This document shows, piece after piece, positions 1-5,453 of a DNA stretch of 5,453 bases. This DNA is from Lachnospiraceae bacterium UBA1251 (GTDB lineage: Bacteria > Bacillota > Clostridia > Lachnospirales > Lachnospiraceae), in assembly GCA_002308255.1 (NCBI GenBank), contig DBVZ01000033.1, positions 45,468 to 50,920 on the forward strand, given 5' to 3'. Each line of letters opens with the position of its first letter. Within the stretch, counting starts at the first letter, position 1. The notes under the pieces are model-generated. The model was not told the origin of the DNA. It ran no database searches and was given only the letters and a program-made list of their open reading frames with translations. The position numbers were made by a program, and so were the translations under genes.

Positions 1-478
1 GGCTGCCGGAGCTGCATCCGTGCTTGCGGCCGATGCTTCCGAAAGCGCCCTCGCTATGGCGGAAAGAAATGCCGGGCTGAATCATTTCCATAATATCAGC
101 TTCGTGTGCGAGGATGTCTTTGCCCTGCTTCCTGCCCTTCTTGGTGAGAAGCGGCTGTTTGACCTGGTCATTCTCGATCCCCCGGCATTTACAAAATCAA
201 GAAATACGATCCGGGCTGCGGAACGGGGCTACCGGGAGATCAACCGTGCAGGCATGAAACTCGTCCGCCCCGGCGGCTTCCTGGCGACCTGTTCCTGCTC
301 CCATTTTATGGATCGCGAACTGTTCGAGAAGATGGTCAGCGATTCCGCCCGTGCCGCGCACTTAAGGCTCCGGCTCGTGGAGGCGCGTGCCCAGTCCCCG
401 GATCATCCTGTGCTCCTTGGCGCACAGGAGTCCTATTACCTCAAATTTAATATCTATCAGGTACTGCCGGAGTATTGA
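1..478 (+). CDS. Class I SAM-dependent rRNA methyltransferase, RlmI/COG1092 type (partial, C-terminal part)
   Basis: This is the C-terminal 158 residues of a methyltransferase that transfers a methyl group from S-adenosylmethionine to a base in 23S rRNA; E. coli RlmI, the model member, makes m5C1962. The reading frame (first whole codon at base 2) is open to the left edge, so the 5' part, including the expected N-terminal PUA domain, is missing. What is visible is the SAM-binding half of the Rossmann fold: GAASVLAADASESAL (the end of motif I and the acidic residue that binds ribose), the catalytic-site DPPAF motif at bases 176-190, RPGG, the CSCSH motif at 290-304 and the family's C-terminal QSPDHPVL followed by YYLKF. 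E. coli RlmI is about 400 residues, so some 60% lies outside. The GTG at base 20 lies inside motif I and is not the start. The gene ends with TGA at 476-478, inside the 3' end of the convergent comEC. The family call is firm; the exact target base is not shown by the sequence. Confidence 0.93.
   Translation, partial: AAGAASVLAADASESALAMAERNAGLNHFHNISFVCEDVFALLPALLGEKRLFDLVILDPPAFTKSRNTIRAAERGYREINRAGMKLVRPGGFLATCSCSHFMDRELFEKMVSDSARAAHLRLRLVEARAQSPDHPVLLGAQESYYLKFNIYQVLPEY
406..429. repeat. 8-bp inverted repeat just past the comEC stop
   Basis: TCCTGTGC at 406-413 and GCACAGGA at 422-429 form a perfect 8-bp stem with an 8-base loop. It lies 17 bases beyond the comEC stop on the minus strand and inside the methyltransferase gene. 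No T-run follows on either strand, so it is not a standard intrinsic terminator. One such repeat in a window of this size is about what chance would give. Confidence 0.3.
447..478. other. Convergent 3'-end overlap of the methyltransferase gene and comEC
   Basis: The plus-strand methyltransferase stops with TGA at 476-478. The minus-strand comEC stops with TAA at 449-447. The two coding regions therefore share 32 bases, coding the last ten residues of each protein in antisense frames. No terminator with a T-tract is visible between or beside them, so the transcripts are likely to overlap. Confidence 0.9.
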
Positions 479-2699
479 GAAACGTCTCCACCGTGCAGCT
501 TCTTCCGTCCGTTCTCACCGTCACCGCACCGGAGCGCGATGTCCGGAATACCGCGGTCCCGCACTCCGCAAGTCTGTCCATCGTCTCTTTGTGAGGATGC
601 CCGTAGCGGTTTCCGGTTCCGGCGGAGATGACCGAAACGGCAGGACTTACAGCACTCAGAAATGCCTGCGGAGTAGAGTATTTCGAACCGTGATGAGAGA
701 CCTTCAGGATCTCATATTGATGCGCTTCACGCTGCACAAGCTCTGTCAGCGCCTCCTCTCCTTCCCCCGAAACATCCCCGGTGAGCAGCACATCCAGCCG
801 GCCGTACTTTAGTGCCATGACGATGCACTGTGCATTCGCGTCGGCTTCCGGCTGTCCGGCAGAGGGTTCCGGCCCCAGGATCCGCACTTCCATGCCGTCC
901 AGACAGAAGCTGTCGCCTCTCTTTACTTTGATCACTTCCAGCCCTGCCTGTCTGGCAGCCGTCTCCACCGATAGATACCCCTCCTCTTCCATCAGCACTT
1001 CCGCTGCGTCCGGCAGAAGCAGATATTTCGCCCGAAGCGCTGTTTCATGCCCCGCAATAAGAGCCAGAATCTCCATAACCCCGTTCATGTGATCGGAATC
1101 CGCATGCGTCACCGCGATCACGTCCAGGCGCTGTATTCCGCTGTATTTCAAAAAAGGGAGTATCCTGTATGTTCCCACGTCCCTGACGCTCGACGATCCT
1201 CCGTCAATAAGGATAGACCGTCCGTTCGGAGATTCCGCGACGATTCCGTCCCCCTGTCCGACGTCCAGAAAAGTAACGGACATTTTTCCCGGGATACGAA
1301 GCCCGAGAACCAGAAGCATCGCGGGAAGAAAAAGATAAGCAAGGATCTTTTTCGCCCGGTTCCGGAACCGGTAAAGGAAATACAGGAAAAGCGCAAACAG
1401 AACATAGTATCCCGCAATCATCACAATCCCCGGCCTTCCGGTGATAAACACCGTCGGGAACGGGATCTTCCATTTCCCGAATATGCGCAGATGGTCAGGC
1501 GATTCCGCAATAAGCCCGAGTATCCTGTCGTACAGACGGACACACCACACTGCCGGAAACACGCATTTCCCGCCCAGTACAAGGCCTGCGGCGCCGGTTA
1601 TCAGAATAACGGGAAGCAGCGGGAGAAGAAGCAGATTCACGGGCACGCCCAGTACCGGGATCTCGAAGAAATGCCAGGCGGCGAGAGGCATCATCCCGAA
1701 CTGAATGATCACGCATCCGGCTGTCTTTCCTTTCTTTTCAGAGAGCATGCACAGGAGGGCTGCAGCGAAGGAGAGCTGAAAGGAACTGTGAAAAAGAAAG
1801 TAAGGGTCAGCGGCCAGGATCAGGATCGCAGCCAGAGCTGCCGCATTCAGCCTGTCATATGTTCTTCCCGCCGTTCTGGCGCCCATGGAAGCCAGATAAA
1901 AAATGACTGCCCGAAGGGAGGAGACCGAGCAGCCGGTCAGGCAGAAAAAGCACAGAAGAACCCCTCCTCCGGCAATGGCAGATCCTTTTACGGAGCATCC
2001 GCATTTCCGGAGCGTTCCGTAAACGAGGGAAGAGAGAATACTCAGATGGAGCGAGGAGATCACGAGCATGTGGGAGATCCCTCCGCTCTCGTATCTGCGG
2101 GAAAGACTGTAGGAAAGATTTTCTTTTCTTCCGAGCAGCATCGCGCCGAGCACCTCCTCCGTATCGTCCGGATAGACTTCGCAGAGCCTTTCGAACAGAA
2201 AGCGTCGGAGGACTGCCACCGTTTCCGGCAGTACACTTTGTTTTCCGTTTTGGGAAAGAAGTACCGCGCTCTTTATTCTGCAGCTGATATGATGCAGCCG
2301 GTCATATTTCGCTTCATCAAACTGCCCCGGATTCGAAGGGAATGCGGAAGCCGTCAGTCTTCCCCGCACCTTGACGGTCTCCCCGGCCCTGCAGTACACC
2401 GGTGTACCGTTTCCGGCACCCTTTCCGGGATCGAGCGCCGTTCTCACGGTATGCAGACTGTAACGCACCTCCTTTCCGTTCTCCCGGACCGAAAAAAAAG
2501 TGCGCCGCATCACAAGAACCGCATAGCCGTTTTTCTCTTCATACGACTTTACGGTTCCCTCCGCTGTAATGACCGTCCCCAGGTAACGGTTCAGGTCTTC
2601 ATTTTTCTTAAACAGATCCGCGTTCCCGGGAAAGAAACCGAAGCAGACCGCGATGACTGCGGTCAGGAGAACGCATACTAAGACAAGGGGCCTCTTCAT
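447..2699 (-). CDS. comEC: ComEC/Rec2 family DNA internalization competence protein
   Basis: ComEC forms the cytoplasmic-membrane channel that takes up single-stranded DNA during natural transformation. All three family domains are present in its 750 residues, close to the usual length. They are an N-terminal membrane segment (about 4-23) followed by an extracellular OB-fold/DUF4131 domain (about 30-150, with NPGQFD at 123-128), the polytopic Competence domain (about 180-445, with GISHMLVISSLHLS at 207-220, SSLRAVIF and FQLSF), and a C-terminal metallo-beta-lactamase-like domain (about 470-725). The last has FLDVGQGD, the metal motif THADSDH (531-537), GDVS (641-644), SHHGS (668-672) and GNRYGHPH (696-703), so the putative nuclease site looks intact. 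ATG at 2699 is the first possible ATG: an in-frame TGA lies at 2706-2708. No good Shine-Dalgarno precedes it, so it probably relies on coupling to the lipoprotein gene that ends 11 bases upstream. Oddities: S216 and S306 replace conserved glycines, and the 3' end overlaps the convergent methyltransferase gene. No comEA or holA is adjacent. Confidence 0.96.
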   Translation of the reverse strand: MKRPLVLVCVLLTAVIAVCFGFFPGNADLFKKNEDLNRYLGTVITAEGTVKSYEEKNGYAVLVMRRTFFSVRENGKEVRYSLHTVRTALDPGKGAGNGTPVYCRAGETVKVRGRLTASAFPSNPGQFDEAKYDRLHHISCRIKSAVLLSQNGKQSVLPETVAVLRRFLFERLCEVYPDDTEEVLGAMLLGRKENLSYSLSRRYESGGISHMLVISSLHLSILSSLVYGTLRKCGCSVKGSAIAGGGVLLCFFCLTGCSVSSLRAVIFYLASMGARTAGRTYDRLNAAALAAILILAADPYFLFHSSFQLSFAAALLCMLSEKKGKTAGCVIIQFGMMPLAAWHFFEIPVLGVPVNLLLLPLLPVILITGAAGLVLGGKCVFPAVWCVRLYDRILGLIAESPDHLRIFGKWKIPFPTVFITGRPGIVMIAGYYVLFALFLYFLYRFRNRAKKILAYLFLPAMLLVLGLRIPGKMSVTFLDVGQGDGIVAESPNGRSILIDGGSSSVRDVGTYRILPFLKYSGIQRLDVIAVTHADSDHMNGVMEILALIAGHETALRAKYLLLPDAAEVLMEEEGYLSVETAARQAGLEVIKVKRGDSFCLDGMEVRILGPEPSAGQPEADANAQCIVMALKYGRLDVLLTGDVSGEGEEALTELVQREAHQYEILKVSHHGSKYSTPQAFLSAVSPAVSVISAGTGNRYGHPHKETMDRLAECGTAVFRTSRSGAVTVRTDGRSCTVETFLNTPAVPDRY

Positions 2700-2710
2700 C
2701 AGGCATCATT

Positions 2711-3658
2711 TCACTTCGATGCCTTTTCCACCAGTTCCTCATTGGCCTCATAAAGCTGGTCCAACCGCATGTGTTCCCGGAACGTCACCTTGATATCCCC
2801 CTCGATGGCGATCTGGACCTGTTTTACATTGCAGCTTTTAACCAGAGAATTAACTATAGAATAAACCGGAATCTCTTCCGATACATTCAGCGTACTGTTC
2901 AGGAAGCTCCTGCTCAGGTTGACATAACAAACATCATTGGCAGTCGATACCGAAAGGATCTCGGTATCTGACGGGAGCGACGCGAAGCTTCCCATCGTCT
3001 TCGGCCCTTCCACCAGTCTGGCAACGACAGCCCACTCCAGAGGCTGAGAACTGCTGTGGTAGATCGCTCTCGGCTCCTCGACAAGCTTATCGCCTTTTTC
3101 ATTGGCAAAAAACAACCGCACCGCGTTTCTCTCATAGTTGTTCAGAAGCTGGGCGGAATTGTCGACAAAGGTCTCCCTGCGCATAAGACCGACCGGATTA
3201 CCGTCCGCATCCGTCAGCGGCGATTCGCCGATATAGAACTGGACGCGGTCAATGCCTTCGATCTGCACAAAAGTCCTCACGATCCCGGCGCGGACCAGTA
3301 CTTCCCGCGTCTTCTCCATATCGTAATAAGTCTCCGGGAAACGCAGCGTGAGCGTACGGTCCTCGACAGAAATGATCTCCATTACGACATTATCGGGCAA
3401 AAGGCATTCCGAAGACTCACTGGCCGGTGTCCGGCAAAGCTCATCGCGAAGCTCCTCGACAAGATCCTTCGACATCTGGAGCGTCGGGATATAACTCATA
3501 GAGACGAGGGCATCCTCTTCCTGATTGAGATAATACACATAAATAACATTGTCGGAGGGATTCTGCATGGCGCCGGCGCAGCCGGTAAGGAGCACGCAGA
3601 TCAGGACCGCCGCAGTCCATATCCGCAATCCGGAGAGCCCTCTCTTTCTCTTCATCAT
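2711..3658 (-). CDS. GerMN-domain lipoprotein (tandem GerMN), probable partner of the adjacent sensor kinase
   Basis: This is a 315-residue predicted lipoprotein exported and anchored to the outer face of the cytoplasmic membrane. The signal peptide has a basic start (MMKRKR), a hydrophobic core (about 11-25) and a lipobox LLTGC with the lipidated Cys at residue 27. Two GerMN-like repeats follow. The first (about 38-160) starts VIYVYYLNQEEDALV and ends near GNPVGLMRRETFVDN. The second (about 178-298) has VRLFFANEKGDKLVEE, the conserved EGPK, CYVNLSRSF, PVYSIVNSL and VQIAIEGD. GerMN domains occur in the spore protein GerM and in actinobacterial LpqB; their ligand is unknown. The start ATG at 3658 overlaps the kinase stop as ATGA and has AGGAGG seven bases upstream. 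A second ATG directly follows, so the first residue is uncertain by one. Position directly after the kinase suggests a sensory or modulating role, as proposed for LpqB with MtrB; a spore role is a less likely alternative. Two Cys fall in each repeat (75/85 and 244/276). Confidence 0.9.
   Translation of the reverse strand: MMKRKRGLSGLRIWTAAVLICVLLTGCAGAMQNPSDNVIYVYYLNQEEDALVSMSYIPTLQMSKDLVEELRDELCRTPASESSECLLPDNVVMEIISVEDRTLTLRFPETYYDMEKTREVLVRAGIVRTFVQIEGIDRVQFYIGESPLTDADGNPVGLMRRETFVDNSAQLLNNYERNAVRLFFANEKGDKLVEEPRAIYHSSSQPLEWAVVARLVEGPKTMGSFASLPSDTEILSVSTANDVCYVNLSRSFLNSTLNVSEEIPVYSIVNSLVKSCNVKQVQIAIEGDIKVTFREHMRLDQLYEANEELVEKASK
3655..3658 (-). other. ATGA start/stop overlap, kinase to lipoprotein
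   Basis: The lipoprotein ATG (3658-3656) and the kinase TGA (3657-3655) share bases. A second lipoprotein ATG (3655-3653) also touches the same stop as TGATG. This is the usual geometry for termination-reinitiation coupling and places both genes in one transcript. Confidence 0.85.
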
Positions 3659-5079
3659 GATGCCGCCTCCTCTTCATGAACCAGCGGAATGCGGGTCTGG
3701 AAAGAAGTCCCCTCTCCGGGTTTGCTGATGACTTTAACAACGCCGTTATGAACGCTGACGGCGCTCTTTACAAGGGCAAGTCCGAGGCCGGTGCCTTCCA
3801 CTTCCGTGGAATGAGATTTGTCGACCCGGTAGAACCGCTCGAAGATAAACGGCTGATCCTCATCGGAAATGCCGATGCCGGAATCCGCCACCGTGACATA
3901 GAAGAACCGGTGATCCGCGTTCAGTGAGACGCGGACCCAGCCGTCCTCCACATTATACTTGATCCCGTTCTCGATCAGATTGGTGAACGCGAGCGTAAGC
4001 TTCGACTCATCCACCTCCGCCTCCACTTCCCGGAAAGTATCGAGGGTGAGTTCGATATTCCGTTTTCCCGCGATCGGGCGGAGCCGCTGAATGATATCCT
4101 CGAGCATATTCCCGATATTGACGGTTCTGAAATGGAAATTCCCGGACTTCTTGTCCATGCGGACCATCTCAAGAAGGTCGTGAATGATCCCGTTCTCACG
4201 GTCGATCTCCTGAGAGATATCCTCCATAAATTCGCGGTAGATCTCATTGGGGACGTTTTCCTGTCCCACAAGGGAATCCGCCAGGACCTTCATGGATGCC
4301 AGAGGTGTCTTCAGTTCATGGGAGACGTTGGATACGAATTCCTGGCGGGATTCGTCTACTTTTTTCACTCTCCCGAGAAGCTGGTTGAACGCATTGGTGA
4401 TCTGTTCCGTCTCCGTGTAGTCGGTGACGGAGATCGTCTCTTCCTCAAAACCGTCGGTAATCGATTCGATCTCATTTGTGACGCGGTGCAGCGGTCTGAT
4501 CAGATATCTGGACAGCAGATATCCGAGGATCAGAACGATCCCGCTCACCGCTCCGATGATGATCAGCGAATTTCTCTCCAGGATCCGGACCGTCTGGGCA
4601 ATTTCGTTGGTGGAGACCGAAACGAGGATCACGCCCTCTATGTCTTCCGTCTCCGGAATGTCCACCGGAACAGCCACCTCGATATATCCGTTCTCGCGGT
4701 CATAGATCGTGGAACCGCCCTCTCCCCGGAAACAGTCGATGACCTGTTCCGATACGTTGATCCGCCCCGTACCGAGATCGTAGGTATCGCGGATAATGCG
4801 GAACCGGCTGTCGATGACCATGATCCGTCCGAAATAGACATTGGAGAGCAGGGTGAGTTCGCTGTTGATGATATCGGAATTTGTATTGCTGATGTAATCC
4901 GCGTCGATCAGCTGATTGCTCAGGATCTCGCACTGGTTGCGCACATTCATGCCGCGTAAAGACACAGCACGTTCCTCGTACCCCCGTACGACGGAACGTG
5001 TTGCGATCACGGCCGGAATGATCCCGATCAGGATCAGCATGGCCAGTATTCGGAATTGAAGACTTTTTATAAATCTCAT
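3655..5079 (-). CDS. Membrane sensor histidine kinase (Cache-like sensor, HAMP, HisKA, HATPase)
   Basis: This is a 474-residue class I sensor kinase that should autophosphorylate and pass phosphate to the regulator encoded just upstream. Domains in order are TM1 (about 10-28), an extracellular Cache/PDC-like domain (about 30-169, with GRIMVIDSRFRII and YIEVAVPV), TM2 (about 170-190), HAMP (about 191-243), and HisKA with FVSNVSHELKTPL, phospho-acceptor His254 and the ExxT motif E255-T258 that usually gives phosphatase activity. The ATPase domain follows: N box NLIENGIKY (367-375), G1 DSGIGIS (399-405), F box FERFYRVDKS (413-422) and G2 GTGLGL (429-434). The kinase core resembles WalK/VicK/PhoR kinases, but there is no cytoplasmic PAS domain between HAMP and HisKA, unlike Bacillus WalK. 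The N box has Gly372 where Ala is usual. ATG at 5079 overlaps the regulator's TGA by four bases and no clear Shine-Dalgarno is seen, so translation is probably coupled. The signal is not identifiable from sequence. Confidence 0.95.
   Translation of the reverse strand: MRFIKSLQFRILAMLILIGIIPAVIATRSVVRGYEERAVSLRGMNVRNQCEILSNQLIDADYISNTNSDIINSELTLLSNVYFGRIMVIDSRFRIIRDTYDLGTGRINVSEQVIDCFRGEGGSTIYDRENGYIEVAVPVDIPETEDIEGVILVSVSTNEIAQTVRILERNSLIIIGAVSGIVLILGYLLSRYLIRPLHRVTNEIESITDGFEEETISVTDYTETEQITNAFNQLLGRVKKVDESRQEFVSNVSHELKTPLASMKVLADSLVGQENVPNEIYREFMEDISQEIDRENGIIHDLLEMVRMDKKSGNFHFRTVNIGNMLEDIIQRLRPIAGKRNIELTLDTFREVEAEVDESKLTLAFTNLIENGIKYNVEDGWVRVSLNADHRFFYVTVADSGIGISDEDQPFIFERFYRVDKSHSTEVEGTGLGLALVKSAVSVHNGVVKVISKPGEGTSFQTRIPLVHEEEAAS
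3666..3671 (-). promoter_or_regulatory. Ribosome binding site of the GerMN lipoprotein gene
   Basis: A perfect AGGAGG on the minus strand lies seven bases before the ATG at 3658 and ten before the second ATG at 3655. It sits inside the last codons of the kinase gene. The seven-base spacing favours the first ATG. It is the only strong Shine-Dalgarno among the three visible starts of the operon, so the lipoprotein may be translated at a level partly independent of the kinase. Confidence 0.8.
5076..5079 (-). other. ATGA start/stop overlap, regulator to kinase
   Basis: The kinase ATG (5079-5077) and the regulator TGA (5078-5076) overlap. No purine-rich Shine-Dalgarno is evident in the preceding 15 bases, so kinase synthesis probably depends on ribosomes finishing the regulator gene. 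That would keep the kinase scarcer than its regulator, as is common in two-component systems. Confidence 0.8.
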
Positions 5080-5453
5080 GCGTTAAAGTAGTATCCTACG
5101 CCCCATTTTGTGTGGACATAGCGCGGATCGCTCGGATTCTCCTCTATTTTTTCACGAAGACGGCGGATATGGACATCGACCGTGCGGACATCGCCCGGGT
5201 ATTCATACCCCCATACGATATTCAGCAGGTTTTCACGGCTGTATACCTTGTTCGGATTGAAAACAAGAAGCTCCAGAACATCGAATTCCTTGGCGGTCAG
5301 GTTCACTTCCCGGCCGTCCACCGTCACGGAGCGGTTATTGACGTTCAGCTGCATATCCCGCACGGTGATGATCCGCTGGCCGCTTTCCCGCTGCATCATG
5401 GCCGTGCGGCGGAAGATGGTGCGGATACGCGCCTTGACCTCCAGGATGTTGAA
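5076..5453 (-). CDS. OmpR/WalR-like response regulator (partial, C-terminal part)
   Basis: This is the last 125 residues of a two-component transcription regulator; the gene runs off the right edge, with the receiver domain and its phosphorylated Asp outside the window. The visible part begins with the final helix of the receiver domain (FNILEVKARIRTIFRR), then a linker and a complete OmpR/PhoB winged-helix DNA-binding domain (about residues 29-123 of the visible part): LTAKEFDVLELL, YSRENLLNIVWGYEY, the recognition helix GDVRTVDVHIRRLREKIE, and a C-terminal wing with TKWGVGYYF. The last two elements closely resemble Bacillus WalR (YycF), so it is WalR/PhoP-like, but orthology cannot be settled without the receiver domain. 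The ATG at 5399 is internal: the upstream codons in frame read as receiver-domain sequence. The TGA overlaps the kinase ATG (ATGA at 5076-5079), which makes the kinase its cognate partner. Confidence 0.94.
   Translation of the reverse strand, partial: FNILEVKARIRTIFRRTAMMQRESGQRIITVRDMQLNVNNRSVTVDGREVNLTAKEFDVLELLVFNPNKVYSRENLLNIVWGYEYPGDVRTVDVHIRRLREKIEENPSDPRYVHTKWGVGYYFNA

Noticed and set aside
20..22. GTG as the methyltransferase start
   Set aside because: It sits inside the SAM-binding motif, and the in-frame codons from base 2 supply the expected glycine-alanine residues before it.
387..812. Plus-strand open frame across the methyltransferase/comEC junction
   Set aside because: It overlaps the last third of comEC and the end of the methyltransferase in another frame, is rich in Arg and Ser, and has no domain signature.
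1047..2681. Long plus-strand open frame (544 codons) opposite comEC
   Set aside because: It lies wholly antisense to a ComEC with every family motif intact. Its translation is a run of charged and polar residues with no recognisable domain, as expected for an antisense shadow.
2704..2709. Two ATG triplets just upstream of the comEC start
   Set aside because: Neither is in the comEC frame, and an in-frame TGA at 2706-2708 blocks any longer comEC start.
3056..3679. Plus-strand open frame opposite the lipoprotein gene
   Set aside because: It is antisense to a clear GerMN lipoprotein and has no motif or ribosome binding site of note.
4132..4959. Plus-strand open frame of 275 codons opposite the kinase gene
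   Set aside because: It mirrors the kinase HisKA, HAMP and sensor codons and carries no independent domain.
5397..5399. ATG as a possible start of a short DNA-binding protein
   Set aside because: The frame stays open to the window edge and the upstream codons encode the typical last helix of a receiver domain (ARIRTIFRR), so this is an internal Met of a longer regulator.
1..5453. CRISPR array, tRNA, insertion sequence, phage or toxin-antitoxin genes, defence system
   Set aside because: No tandem repeats, transposase motifs, terminal inverted repeats or cloverleaf sequence were seen on reading both strands, and there is no intergenic space to hold them.

Overview
The window is almost wall-to-wall coding. 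It suggests a Gram-positive, low-to-moderate-GC clostridial bacterium, most likely a Lachnospiraceae-type Firmicute with GC roughly in the mid-50s percent by eye. The evidence is a WalR-like OmpR-family regulator, a Cache-HAMP-HisKA sensor kinase, a GerMN-domain lipoprotein (GerMN is a Gram-positive domain), a full-length ComEC, and ATGA start/stop overlaps with an AGGAGG ribosome binding site. The genus cannot be fixed from the sequence alone.

Layout. Positions 1-478 (+) hold the C-terminal part of a class I SAM-dependent rRNA methyltransferase of the RlmI/COG1092 type, whose 5' part lies off the left edge. Everything else is on the minus strand and, read right to left, forms one tight operon: an OmpR/WalR-like response regulator (5453-5076, N-terminal part off the right edge), a sensor histidine kinase (5079-3655), a lipoprotein with two GerMN domains (3658-2711), and the DNA-uptake channel protein ComEC (2699-447). 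The regulator/kinase and kinase/lipoprotein junctions are both 4-base ATGA overlaps. The lipoprotein/comEC gap is 11 bases. comEC runs tail-to-tail into the methyltransferase gene with a 32-base overlap. No non-coding stretch exceeds 11 bases, so no promoter, riboswitch, tRNA, mobile element or CRISPR array is visible; the operon promoter must lie to the right of the window.

How the genes may work together. The kinase probably senses an extracellular or envelope signal through a Cache-like domain and phosphorylates the regulator. The lipoprotein, anchored outside the membrane next to the kinase, is a good candidate accessory or sensory partner, much as LpqB accompanies MtrA-MtrB in Actinobacteria. 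ComEC at the end of the operon is unusual: in Bacillus it follows comEA/comEB. Here its expression may be tied to a cell-envelope two-component system. The functional link is inference; the gene order is directly visible.

The families are all known. The points worth a second look are the operon arrangement, the parallel to mtrAB-lpqB, two Gly-to-Ser changes in ComEC signature motifs, and the overlapping convergent gene ends.
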